Shown here piece by piece: positions 35,010-46,700 of a DNA stretch of 64,000 nt (its first letter is position 1; the number at the start of each line of letters is the position of its first letter). A model generated the notes under the pieces. It ran no database searches. It saw nothing but the letters and a program-made list of their open reading frames with translations, and had not been told where the DNA came from. The position numbers were made by a program, and so were the translations under genes. Origin of the DNA: Aralia elata (Eukaryota > Streptophyta > Magnoliopsida > Apiales > Araliaceae); the NCBI GenBank assembly GCA_034770075.1, contig CM068377.1, positions 58,646,275 through 58,710,274 of the forward strand. The letters are read 5' to 3'.

Positions 35010-35775
35010 AATTTCCTTCTCTTGCTCATCTTTCCTTGAAGTCCTGTGATTTCTAGGTGGAAAAGGTAGGGAATTAGTTTTAACTCAAATCACAGAGTTA
35101 GGATTTACCTTAGGTGGTGCAGCTCCCTCCTTAGCTTTCTCTTCATCAAAGTCTGTAGTAGATGTGCACTTCCAGCTCTTTCCCACTCCTTAATGTAATG
35201 GCACTTGCATTCTCCCTTGGATTCATAACTGTTTGGGAGGGTAACTTTCTTGAGCCTTGGGATTCCAATTTTCCTACTGTGGTTGCAAGATGCCCCAATT
35301 GATTTCTCAAATCCTGGACTGAAGTCTTTGTCTCCTGCTAGAACTGCTGTGTCTGGTTCATGAATTATTAAGTGTTATTCATGAACTATTGTGTCTATCC
35401 CATCAGTGCTTTGAACATCTCTTCCATGGAAGTTTCAGAAGGTGTTGGTGTTGCTGTTTTAGGTTGGTATTGAACTGGTTGAAAGCCCTGCCGCCTATGT
35501 GGAAAGACAGGTGCTGCAGGTGGTCTATTTCCTCCATAACTCAGATTGGGGTGATCCTTCCATCCTGGATTGTAAGTGTTTGAATAAGGATCATATCTTT
35601 TCTGAGGTTGTGTTTGGTAATTCCCCATTGCATTAGCCTGCTGCATGGTTTCATCTTCTTGCAGTGTGGGATATACATCTGTGCTATGGTTTATCTGCAA
35701 GTAAATTCCACAAGCCTTTGCAACTGGCTTATTTCCTGCAACTAATTGTCTTACCAAAGTAGTTAGTTCAGAAAT
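35010..35775 (-). pseudogene. gag: Athila gag C-terminal part, many stops
   Basis: Open 35757-35395 (VRQLVAGNKPVAKACGIY, NPGWKDHPNLSYGGN, ETSMEEMFKALMG), then a Gln-rich stretch with stops at 35395, 35386, 35368 and 35365. Several of these are TAG or TAA where the sister copy near 54300 has CAG or CAA. Further text LGHLATTVGKLESQG and ASAITLRSGKELEV leads to pol, with a frameshift before 35009. Confidence 0.85.
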
Positions 35776-36669
35776 CTATTGTTCATGACTACAAGTACTC
35801 ACCTCATTGACCCTTTGTGGTGCATGATTCATTCTAGTTCCATATTGTTGTGAGTTTGCGGCCATGTTGACAATCAAATTCTTTGCAGCCTCTGAAGTCT
35901 TGTCAACCAATGCTCCTCCGCTAGTAGCATCAATCATACTTCTGTCCATTGGTACCAATCCTTCATAGAAATACTGGATCAAGTGTTGGTCATCTATCTG
36001 GTGAGGTGGGCAGCTAGAGCAAAGTTTCTTGAATCTTTCCCAATATTTGTAGAGTATCTCTCCACTGAATTGTCTAATTGCACAGATCTCCTTCTTTATA
36101 TTGGCTACTCTTGAAGCAGGAAAATACTTTTCTAAGAATAGCTTCTTTATGTCATTCCATGATTGGATTGTACCTGATGGTAAGTAATACAACCAATCTT
36201 TTGCCAAATCTGCCAATGAGAAAGGAAAGGCTCTAAGCTTGATCTGATCCTCAGTTATTCCATGTGGCTTCATGGTGGAACACACCACATGAAATTCTTT
36301 CAGATGTTTATATGGGTCCTCACCTGTAAGACCACAAAAAGTAGGTAACAAATGGATTAGTCCAGATTTAAGTTCAAATGCAGCGTCTAAAGCAGGATAT
36401 TCAATGCATAGAGGTTGCTGATTTGAATTAGGAGTTGCCAACTCCTTTAAAGTCCTGTTATTATTTTGAATAGCCATCTCATCTTCTGATTCAGATTTAG
36501 TTGATGAATTTTTGGACAGTAGTTCCAATGCTATGTTCAGGCCAGGTGATGGAATTTCTTCTTCTGCGGCTGTGGACTGCACTCTACGATTTTCCTTCCT
36601 GAGCCTTTTTGCAGTTTTCTCAATCTCTGGATCAAAATTCAAATTACCAGATTGAGAAGATCGAGTCAT
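35776..36669 (-). pseudogene. gag: Athila gag N-terminal and capsid region
   Basis: Starts MTRSSQSGNLNFDPEIEKTA 42 bp downstream of the primer-binding site. The capsid (retrotransposon gag) domain at residues ~95-290 includes KAWLYYLPSGTI-like text, LFLEKYFP, YWERFKKLCSSCPPHQI and YFYEGLVPMDRSMIDATSGG. Stop TAG at 35776-35778 replaces the CAG present in the sister copy. 297 codons remain. Structural protein of the particle; assigned to Athila by these motifs. Confidence 0.9.
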
Positions 36670-36710
36670 AAACTAATAAAGAAACAAAGAATAAACAAAA
36701 ACAACTAATT

Positions 36711-36733
36711 GTTCCCCGGCAACGACGCAAAAA
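36711..36733 (-). other. Primer-binding site of Athila-A, tRNA-Asp type
   Basis: Minus strand TTGCGTCGTTGCCGGGGAAC; the family form is TGGCGCCGTTGCCGGGGA. The initial GGCGCC is eroded here but better kept in the copies at 55660 and 59325. Confidence 0.8.
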
Positions 36734-36735
36734 TT

Positions 36736-38410
36736 TGGGAAGCTGTCGTCAAGCAAACCAAAAATAAAAACCTTACTTAACTCTACGAACTCAAAACTAA
36801 GCACAGTATAGCAGTAGCAAGGGTCGATCCCACAGAGAACAATATAAATTTTTAATTTATCCTAATGCTTCTAACAGTTTTAACAGTAAATAAAAGGTTG
36901 GGGGTTTTGAATTTGTCTAACTAATTAACAAAAACAGATTTAAAAATAATGAAATTAACCAGTAAATTAAAACTTCAGTTTTCCAGTTCAGTTTCACATT
37001 TTCACAGCAATAAATCAATTACGCATAACAATATTCACCCTTTAATGAAACTAATAGTCATAGATAATAACAAGCTCTGTTATCCGAAATTCCTCTTAGA
37101 TCGTCACTTAATGAAATAAGTTCTTCACAAGATTCTAACTATCATATAACCTAAAACGAGCTCTTTAGATTTAATATGACAGCAGCATTAAGAACTAAGG
37201 AATTAGACTATTTCAAGCAACAAACACATAAGCTCGATTTGTTTAACCTGTCTCCTGATAACCATAGCAATAAACCAAAAGCTTAACCACAATCAGTATC
37301 GCTAACTGCTACTTATGATTAGAAATAATATCAATTACGTAATACTATTCCTGAATCTAGCATATATTATCAACTAACCAATTTAATCCTGCATAAACCA
37401 AATCAGTTAATCAAATAATATTTAATAATTAAAATAGATTATCAGAATAAGCTTCATATAAGAAGGAATAAATATTGTATATTTAATCAAACCATAAACT
37501 GTTACTAAGAATCCACGTCCCCTTCGAACTGAATAAAGAAAACTAGCTTGGCATGTTTCTACGAACTCTCTGAATATGATAAAACTCTCTTTATGATGTG
37601 ATGATTGAATTCTAACAATTACAAGTATTTATAGATAAATATCTAAAACCTAGAAGAATTCTAATCCAATTCTGCTTTGGAAGTCTTCACTCTGCAAATA
37701 TGGTAGGATTCTAAATCCTTCTTAATCTCTGAAATCTAGCTTTAAGTAGTTTCCTTTTCAAATTAGATTTAGTTTCCAAATCCAAGTCTTCTTTCGTTTC
37801 CTTTTCTAATTCGGCATCAATTTCCATATTTATCTTCAACTCAGATTCCATATCAAACTCTACTTCCCATAGTCAGAGATACTTTCCATGTATGATTGTA
37901 ACTTCATCTCCAAATCCTGTTAGGAATCATATCTTTAAACTTTAATGTTTCAAATCCTACTCAGAATTGAAAATCTGCATGTCGACCAAAAACGTAGTGT
38001 ATACTCCGTACCAACACTTATCGCAATCGTAGAGTAAACCTCGGAATCGTAGAGTAACTAGCTACCGAGTAAACTTGCCAATCGTAGAGTTCTCAGCCTC
38101 CCAGCCATATAGCTCCCACTCTACGAACGTAGAGTACTAAATCAAATCGTCGTGTGACTCTGACTTAACCTTCCTGCTATCGTAGAGCTGTCAGGCTTCC
38201 ACTGTAACACTGCGAATGTAAAGCCTTCACCCAACGATCATGGTGTATTCTGCAAAACAACATAAAACTTTGCATTAAACTCCATATTTGTAAAATCACA
38301 TCAATTCTTCATAAAATCTATAAACACCTTAATTAAGCTCATAAACACAGAAAACATATAATAATACTAAGCATAAAGGACTAAAAACATAAAATATTTT
38401 GCACCTATCA
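36736..38410 (-). repeat. 5' LTR of Athila-A
   Basis: 1675 bp, from TGGGAAGCTGTCG to ACCTATCA on the plus strand. TATA box at 37625-37634, U3 word array at about 37990-38245. TTCCT follows at 38411-38415. Confidence 0.93.
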
Positions 38411-38992
38411 TTCCTTAAGAAAGGGTAAGACGTAGAATACAATATGTGGTGATGAGTAAGTTAAACAAATTAGAATAAATCCAAGAAAGAAATGAAATTC
38501 CATAAAAGGGAAGAGATAAATTTAGTTGATGATGACTAATGATGAGAAATTTTTAGAAGAGAAAGATGTGAAGAATGCGATGATCTTAAAAAGATCCTTA
38601 GAGAAAAAAACTTGGTTGTAGAACCCAATGAATAAGTAGAGATTAGCGTAAAGTCTATTTTGATAGCTAGAAGGAACGAATGTTAGTAAATTAAAATTTT
38701 GAGGACGAAATTCTTAGAAGAAGGGGTGAATGTGATATCCTGAAAATTTATGCGATGCTAAATCAAGATATTAAATGATTACAACTAGTATGATATGCAT
38801 TGAATGCGTTAGAGGGTTAAAGAATATATAATACTCGAAGTATCCCAAGTTTAAGTGAAGGTGCTGAAATAAAACCTACACCAAGGTAATGCGTTAAGTT
38901 ATTCAGCGATATTGTGGAAGAAATTTTTGTGAAAACCGAGTAAGGGACTTTTCGTTGATTCTGAGGACGGAATCCTTGTAAGGAGGGAAGGA
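38411..38992 (+). other. Non-coding 3' end of G1 with two polypurine-tract-like blocks
   Basis: First block: GAGGACGAAATTCTTAGAAG, then a G-run and TGTGATATCCTG at 38731, which looks like the PPT and LTR start of a related element (compare 63951-64000). Second block: GAGGACGGAATCCTTGTAAG then AGGGAAGGA, the true polypurine tract (38980-38992) before the 3' LTR. About 250 bp separate them. Confidence 0.7.
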
Positions 38993-41761
38993 TGTGATAA
39001 CCCAAATTCTCAGTAATTATTAAATGAGAATTTAATAAATAAATTCTTATTATGCGAGGTATTGGATTTGAATAAATAAATATTTGATGAGAATATTGTG
39101 TGATAATTTATTTGTACGAGAATATTAAGTAAATTGATGATAAATATTTTTATACTTGATGCGTATTTTATTATGCATGGATGTTGATAAGATGTTGATA
39201 ATTTATTAAATGAGAGGATGAATAATTTTATTAAATAAAATTATTTATTAAGTGAAAGATGATTTTATTAAACAAAATTATTTATTAAATAAAAATTATA
39301 TTTTTGTGTGACTAAATTAATTGTTATAATTTTATTGGTATGGAATAATTGAATTATTAATAAGAAGGGTTATTTGTATTTAATTAAATTTAAGTGTGAC
39401 AAAAGTATCATATAGTAAGAGTTTTATAAAAATAAATTAAGAATGGGTTATACTAATCTTGCAAAACAAGGTCTTGTGACCTTATGTTTTCCTGTAACTT
39501 CTAAGGGGACTTATACGTTAAAAGTTATCAGGAGAAAATACAGAACACAAAAGAGAGGAAGAGAGAAATTGAAATTGAGAGAGTTCTGTGAAAATGGAAG
39601 AAGAGAAATTTTGGAAGAACAAGAAAGGAAGATGAAGGATAATCATCTAATCATCTAACTTAGTCTAAATTTAGAAGAATCAAAGGTAAATTTTAAAGTT
39701 TCTAGTTCTTATTTTGCTAGAACTAGTTTTCTGTAATTGGGTTTGACGACTAGCTAGTTAGTGGAAGAATCGATTATATATGTTCATGGGTTTATATAAT
39801 CTGTTCTATGATATTTATAATTGAGTTTCCGGTAATCAAATTCATGAAAACATGTGTTAGAAGAGAAAATTTGAGTTTTGTAGTAATATGTATATTTTGG
39901 TCTATTTTGAGACTAAAATTGGTAATGAATTTGGGTAAAGAATCCGAAATTGATGGTGGATATTGTTAATACTTTGATAAACGAAAACAAAGCAAGTTGA
40001 ATCAACCAATTTGGTTAAAAAAATGAATTCATGGTGTTTGATTTCGTTAATATATCAAAAATATAAAAAAAGAGCATAAGCATGAAATTTGAATCCTGTT
40101 TGAACATTCTAAGATGGTGAAATAGTGTTGGTACATGTTTAGTTTGGTGTTTATTAAGTTTATAGCATCTGAGATTGGCTAAATGGGTCCTTAAGTGTTA
40201 GATGTGTTGGATTTTTGGTTAGAGCAGAGTTTGTTGCAAATTACAGGTTCTGTGTCTGCGCTTGGGCGCAGTTGCGCCGGAACCTAAGCCAAAATGGGCG
40301 CAGCTGCGCCGGGCTCAATGCAGGCCTGGACTGGTTTGACCTCCTGTAGTAAAATGGTCATAACGTTTTCATACAAATTCGGAATTTGATGATTCAGGAT
40401 GATTCGGAAAGCTAAGAGATAGACCTGCAATTTAGTTTTAATAAGTTTTCGGATTTGAGGTCTGTAACAAGGTCAAAAATAGTCATGTTTAAGACTGATG
40501 TGCAATTGACAACAAATGGAGGTTGTCGGACATACGCGTAAGCACGCGTAATGCTCCCAACAATGTAAAATGATGTTCTAAGTTTTAAAACATGATCATT
40601 ATGAATTATAATGATGCTTAGCATTAATCAATGATGAATTAGATAAGTGTATGAGTATGCTAAGCATGTACGAAGGAGGCAAGTTAGGCGTGTGACGTTT
40701 AAACGTCGAAGCGCCATGTAAATTGTTAATGAACTTAAATAGTGTTTTGAATCTATTAAAATGAATATTATAAAATATAGAATGAGGTTTTTATAAACCA
40801 ACGAGGATGGACGATGATGAAGGTCTTAATGTTATCAAACTACGCAACGACGAGAAATGGTTTAGAGTTAATCGCGTAAATCATCTATAAGGCGCGAACA
40901 ATATGGAATACAAATTATTCTTAGTGTAAACCATTACGTGAAACCTTACTAGTGTCTAATGAATGATGTAAATGATTATATATTGTGTAGGATACATGAG
41001 GTGCAGATAAGTATAAACTGTTTATGGTAATTGGTAATCTACGAGCCAGGCAAGTCTTTCAATTCCAATTTGTTATGTGAACTCGATGATTAACTGTTTT
41101 AAATTTATACTGTAAAGAGCATGACATGTTACATATATTGTGAGTACGAAATGTTAAAGTCAATATATGACTTCCTTGATTGAGTAAAGAATGTTGATTG
41201 AATTATGGAATTCAATCTCTACTTGATATGTGACGTACAACATGTAAGTTATGTTTACCCAGATGCTTACGTTATATAAGATGAGCATGATAATTATGTG
41301 CTACGTGATGTATGAAAACTGTTAGATTTTGCTGGGCTGTCGAGCTCATTCTTGCAAATAACCATTTTTGCAGGTTAAGGATTCAAGGTAAAGTTATGTG
41401 CTACCTAAATGACGTGGATCAAAATGATGCATGAAGATTAGATGTTCTAGTTGAAGTTAATACTTGAGTTATGTTAAGATTTTTGTTAAATGTATTTATG
41501 TTGAGTTGCAAAGTGTATATTGAAATGTAATCTTATATAGTAAGTTCGACAAAGCGAATCATAATATTGTCATGATTCTAAAATATTTAGACGTAAAGGT
41601 TGAAAGTTTTGGGAACGAGGACAATTTGTAATAGAATAGTTTTAAGTTATTCCGCATATTAATGACTGTGTCATCGAATAATGACAAATTTAACAGAAGA
41701 TTGATGTATTGTGAATGACCGATGTTGAAAGTTAGATTGTTAAAATTTTGGGGTCGTTATA
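38993..41761 (+). repeat. 3' LTR of G1 (2769 bp)
   Basis: Starts TGTGATAACCC, ends GTCGTTATA, followed by GAAGG. Retains the ~87 bp that were replaced in the 5' LTR. Confidence 0.95.
40265..40310 (+). repeat. Palindrome pair in G1 3' LTR
   Basis: GGCGCAGTTGCGCC (40265-40278) and the perfect GGCGCAGCTGCGCC (40297-40310), 32 bp apart; the shared module follows at about 40345-40440. Confidence 0.85.
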
Positions 41762-43076
41762 GAAGGAGAAATGGTCGGTAGTGATAACAAGGAGAATGCA
41801 ATTTTAAAAGCACCAATTACAGGAAAGCTTGGCTCCATGAACCAATAAAAGACGACAAATTTCGAGCAAGAAAAAGTTATAATTAGAACCGGCGAAAAAG
41901 GAAAAAGAGGCACCTTATGTCAATAATAATCAAACCCCCAACAATTGACTAACTAAATGTGGAAGATAGCGACCTTAAAAAAAATTCAGAAGCAAACTTC
42001 ATAAAGGTTGTGGAGAAGGCTATATAACGGAATCAAGAAATTCAAATCCCATTCAAGCCAACAAGTGATTCTAGTGAAAGATTGGGAACCTTAAAGGACA
42101 AGGAGTTTGAGGCATGTTATCTATATTAATGTTTATCTGCTATTTCATTTGTTATCCTGACTCAGCTATGTCAAAAAAATAAAAAATCAAAAATCAAAAA
42201 TCAAAAATCAAAAAAATCAAAAAATCAATCTTATAATATCCTTGTCGTGAACTACGTAAGACCTGATCTCCTTTTATTGGAGTACGTAGGCAGCCAGTTA
42301 TAGTGCGGTCTAATCCTTATAAAAACTCCCAAAACCCCTTCAACAATTCAGCGATCATAAGATATGACTCTTCAATAACTCATCAACACATAAAGTACGA
42401 GAAGACTTGATCTCCTTTTGACCTACAGAAATACGTAGGCGGCCACTATGGCAAAGTCTATCTCATACTCGACAACCTGTTCCCCGTGACAAAAGTCACA
42501 AGTCAAGCCTTATAGATCGAATCTAAACCCGGTTGAAGCCGTCACATCCTAAACTAAGTCGAGCTCTTAAGATCCAATTTAGTGGAATCCGAAGGCATCT
42601 CGACATCAATCATAAAAGTTGAAGCAATAACATGAAAATCAGAAACATAACAACATCCAGCGTGATCATCAACAAGGACAGATACAACCCAAGGCGATAC
42701 AGCAAAGATTGCAACAAATATCGACTCAACGATACAAAGTAACTATCTGATGACTTCTCTCATGACCCTAAAAGGGCTAACAATCTCGACCACAAACCTT
42801 CATCAAAAGAAAAAGGTCATCAAAGCTGAAGGCACATGAAAGACAGAAATGATGGCAGGGGCACTCGAACGTCAAAGCTCGTACCCTCTACTTGATCACC
42901 AGGCGGGTCATAAGACAAAGGATTCTTGGGATCTTGGCATCTCATCAGCCCACCCGTCAAACATACAACGAAGCAACTACCCTAACGACAAACAAGACTG
43001 GGGCAATTTCGGAACCAGCGATAACTCGACATTAGGGGCATTCATCGAAAGGGAAAATGCGTAAGTCGGTACCTAA
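41762..43076 (+). mobile_element. Right part of the split Tat/Ogre-like element, non-coding
   Basis: Starts with the second copy of GAAGG and continues the region cut at 14718. It holds a CAAAAAT-type A-rich tract (42170-42230), two copies of a motif typical of Tat/Ogre elements (42249-42444), and a short open frame (42849-43064) with no family I recognise. No pol motif is present, so most of the element is deleted. Confidence 0.6.
42249..42444 (+). repeat. Two copies of ACGTA...GACTTGATCTC...TACGTAGGC motif
   Basis: GAACTACGTAAGACCTGATC with TACGTAGGCAGCC (42283-42295), and AGTACGAGAAGACTTGATCT with TACGTAGGCGGCC (42432-42444). I know this pair of phrases from the LTR/UTR of plant Tat/Ogre elements. 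Confidence 0.65.
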
Positions 43077-43604
43077 TGAGTGTGTTTTATACACACAATT
43101 TGGGTACTTTTGGCCTTGATAATTTGCAAGTCTTTGGGTATTTTATGTGGTTTTTATGTATTTTTATCTTATTTCTAGATAATTTAGTTTTATGTTACTT
43201 TTATGTGTTTTATATTGCTTTGATGTATTTTTATTGTGTTTTGTAGGAATTAAAATAAAGACCGCTCGGATCGTTGTTTGTAATGGCTTAATGCCCGTGT
43301 TTGGTTAGCCGTACTTGGCGTGTATTATTATGAAAATTAGCGCTTGGCGACGCTCGGTATTAAATTTGATGGGAATTGGAATTTGGGTGTGCTTGACGTG
43401 TCAAAACGTGCACGGTGTGTGGCGTCGACCAAGCCACGAGCAGCTGCTGGCACAACACAAGGACCATGGGGGCGCAGATGCGCCAATTTTGCGCACCGGT
43501 GTGCGGCAGGTTGGGCACGCTGGTGTGCGACAGGAAGGCACACTGGCATGTGGAAATTTAGCACTCGGGCGTGCTGCAGGCAGGCGTGCTGAAGTGCTGT
43601 GACG
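43077..43604 (+). repeat. Fragment of an LTR resembling the start of the 57400 element
   Basis: TGAGTGTGTTTTATACACAC, TTTATGTATTTTTATCTTA, and GGAATTAAAATAAAGACC parallel the first 200 bp of the LTR at 57400 (TGATGAGTCAATTTTATACC, TTTATGTGTTTTTATCTTAT, AAATAAAACGG). It is cut at 43605 by the next LTR. The frames at 43315-43602 are due to the GC-rich tract below. Confidence 0.5.
43471..43600 (+). repeat. GC-rich near-palindromic words, 20-24 bp apart
   Basis: GGCGCAGATGCGCC (43471), GCGCACCGGTGTGC (43491), GCACGCTGGTGTGC (43515), GCACACTGGCATGTG (43538), GCACTCGGGCGTGC (43561). Spacing is tighter than in the other arrays. Confidence 0.65.
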
Positions 43605-43795
43605 CCCCCAAATCCGAGTTACCTTAACCTCGGGTCTGGTGCATCACTGTGCAACTCATACACCATACCATCAACAACTCATTGCGGAATAATAAAAATA
43701 TTTACATTGATGTAATATAAATATTATCATCTCAAGCCTCAAAACCATAACTAAAACATGACATAACTAGCACACAACAACTAAAACATAATACT
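43605..43795 (-). mobile_element. 3' end fragment of a chromovirus-like LTR (T3)
   Basis: On the plus strand begins TGTGACGCCCCCAAATCC, the complement of an LTR end (compare GGGCGTCACA at 51064-51073). Only about 190 bp, then interrupted by T4. Confidence 0.6.
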
Positions 43796-46700
43796 TGTGA
43801 CGACCCCGAAATCCGGGTATTGCCTTTAAGCCGGGTTCGGTGTGTCACAGTACTACCCATACAATATAGTCTTACTACATGAATGTAATTACGATAATAT
43901 TACAGCATGTTCTCATCTAATCCCAGGTACGAAGACCTATACTAATAAATCATTTAATAATCATTACAAAAAATTCTATTCATACTGTACATAACAGTAC
44001 TTTACAACAATAAGTATTAAAACTTACCGTTTCACTCTTTTTATTACAATTCCAGATTTCGTAACCATTAAATTCTACACTTATGATTAAGGTTGAATAA
44101 ATATCATGATCCCTTTTTAAAAACTTTATAAGTAAACATAAGATTTAGTCTTTGACTGCAGTTATTCTCTGAATATTCGAAGAGTTATTCAATAACCATA
44201 CATTCGTTATAAATGTCCTTTATATAATATCACCATCCTTCTAGTTTACTATAACAAGTAACTAACATTATCGCATCTTAACTAGTATAATGGGAAATTT
44301 CCATTTTTAACTCAAGGTTTACATAATCTAGTTCACATGCATCGTATATCATCATCACGGTCAAATGAATACAACGAGGATATAATACAACTTTCCTTTT
44401 TACCTTCACCTCTAATCCTTACCAATGTGATATCAAGAGAATTCGTTGCATCTAGGATCTGCAAAAGTTTTATTTTTGCAAGTATGAGCACGACGGCTCA
44501 ACAAGAACTAACAGTTTTCACATTTTATGGTTCATATAACATATAAGTTCGCATTTTTATTCATGCATCATGATTCTCATACTATGCATCTTGTTCATGC
44601 ATCATAAATCTTATGCAATGTATCTATATATATGTACCATACATCTCATAGCATACCTCATGCATCTCATATTGTATATTTATAATAATTCAAGTTCCAT
44701 ATAGAACAATATAGTCGCATAGTTGCACATTGTGCTCACTTTAATCACGCTCGCATATAATTCACATAACAGTGAAAGATTTAGTAATCAAGTCATGTAC
44801 ATCAATACATTTAAATAGTCAACAAGTTACTAAAAGAACTTGCCTTAAGTGTTCCTTGCCAAATTATGATGGCTCGTCCTTCAAATATCCTACACAATTT
44901 ATTTAACAATAAAACACCAATTAGCCACTAAAAAAGCTTCATATATTGGTTCACATTATAATAATTCTTATCTCATATTGTTCGCGCATTATAGACAATT
45001 AACGCGATTCACTCTAAAACATTTCTCAGCGTCGCGTCGTTTGAAAATGTTACGACCCTCGTCATCATCAATCCTTATTGGTTTATATTAACTCCACTCT
45101 ATAGCTTATAATGTTCATTTCATTTGAATCGAAACAATATTTAAGTGTATTAACACTTTACGCGGCGTTTCGACATTTATACGTCACCTGCCTAATCCGC
45201 CTCTTTTACATGTGCTCAGAATGCTCATACGTTGGGTTACAACACTCCATAATGTTTCATTCCTAGTAGAAACCTAATATTAAACAAGATTATACACAAT
45301 TGTTATGCGTTACAACGCTTGCACACCCATACGCCAAACTTGTCTACTCGAATGCCCAAGCGACATGCATTTGCGCACGCTTAACACGCCCATTCGAATT
45401 GTCTAATACTCAATGGTTAATGTTAAGTATCATTATATATCATGATGTTCATGTTTTATAATTTAGAACATCATCTTATATCGTCGGAAGCTTTATACGT
45501 GCAAACGCGCATGTCCGACGTCCTCCGATTGCCTCCAAATACACATCAGTCCTATAAATGACCAATTTGGGAATTGATCTCGACCTCAAATATTAAAACT
45601 TATTAAACGAATATTGTAGTTCTACTCCGCCTCGTTCCGAATTATCTTGAATCATCCAATTCCGAGTTCGTATGAGAAAGTTATGCCTGTTTTACTAAAG
45701 GACGTCGAAGCTATCATGCACAGGCGTCCGCGCCCATACCCGCGCGTCCGTGCCCAGCACCTGCAGCAGACCAGCTGCCCAGTTGGTCCAGCTTCGTGAT
45801 TTGACCCTCCTTCACTCCAATCTTCATAACGTCTTCTCTAGGCGTCCAAATGAGTCCATTTTCGACTCAACGGACTCCTAATACATAGAGCTACAACATA
45901 TCCAAAATTTAGAGCTACACATTAACATTAACATGACCAAATCGTAGGCCAAAGTATTAACTCATGCTCTGTTTTTGGTGTTCTTGGTGTTCTTCACCAA
46001 AATCATCATCAAATCTTTGTTTTTACATCTTTTTAATCCATTCCAATTGGGTTAACTTCGTAACCCATGGAACTACAACATCATTACATCAAACCAATTA
46101 AACCAACAAGGAATCTAAGTAACATGTCCTCTAAAATTCATCTGAATGTCCATTTCTTGTCCAATGTCCATTGTTCATCCTCTATTAAACAAAGGTAAGG
46201 ATTTCTTGTGTTTTTGTTCTATTTTAATGTTATTAATGACTTACAGAACCTCTTAACAACATCATCAAGAAACCACAACCAACAATAACAACCAAAAATT
46301 TCCAGAAATCAAAACCTATCACAAAAGCTTGAAAAGCTTACAAAACTCAAAAATGGAAGAAAGAAGGTTTGAAGAGGATGACTATGTCTTGAATGTTTCT
46401 CCTTGATGCTACTAGACTCTACAAGAGCTTGAAGTTGTCTCTCTTTCTTTTCCTTAGCCACCCGAGCTCCTCCTCCTTCTTCTCTTCTTTCTCCCGTAAG
46501 TTTTCTTCATCTTTCTCTCTTATCTCTCTTTTCTTCTTCTTTGCTTCTGCAAGAATTTTCTCTCTTTCTCTCTTAGCAACATGGAAATGAGCTGATGGTT
46601 TGAATAAAGAGAGGAGGGATCAGATGAAAATGGAATGGGAGGAGAAGTGCAATGCCCGAGCTCCCTTGGTAGCAATTGAGGGGAATGTCTTCCACTTGTT

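Larger units (their letters stand above)
28474..38410 (-). mobile_element. Athila-like Ty3/gypsy retrotransposon (Athila-A), inside G1
   Basis: LTRs at 28474-30147 and 36736-38410, 1674 and 1675 bp, flanked by TTCCT on both sides (28469-28473, 38411-38415). Reading on the minus strand: 5' LTR, tRNA-Asp-type primer-binding site, gag, protease, RT, RNase H, integrase, about 1.1 kb non-coding tail, polypurine tract, 3' LTR. RT before integrase defines Ty3/gypsy; the gag text and tRNA-Asp site point to Athila. Coding is broken by about ten in-frame stops and by lost catalytic residues. Confidence 0.93.
14719..41761 (+). mobile_element. Composite chromovirus-like gypsy element G1 with nested insertions
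   Basis: Two LTRs (14719-17429 and 38993-41761) share nearly all their sequence, the bases just outside are GAAGG on both sides (14714-14718 and 41762-41766), a tRNA-Met primer-binding site follows the first LTR and a polypurine tract precedes the second. This proves a single insertion. After removing the CACTA and Athila insertions the internal part is only about 3.1 kb and shows no gag-pol, so G1 was probably a non-autonomous (LARD-type) element mobilised by a coding relative. The TGGTATCAGAGC site and GAGGACGAAATT text near the 3' end point to the Tekay/Del chromoviruses. Confidence 0.9.

Noticed and set aside
42170..42230. CAAAAAT repeats that might suggest telomere-like DNA
   Set aside because: The plant telomere unit is TTTAGGG; this is an A-rich microsatellite of a kind common before the Tat/Ogre motif.
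43315..43602. 95-codon frame rich in Ala, Gly and His
   Set aside because: Openness in several frames and both strands comes from the GC-rich palindromic tract; no domain.
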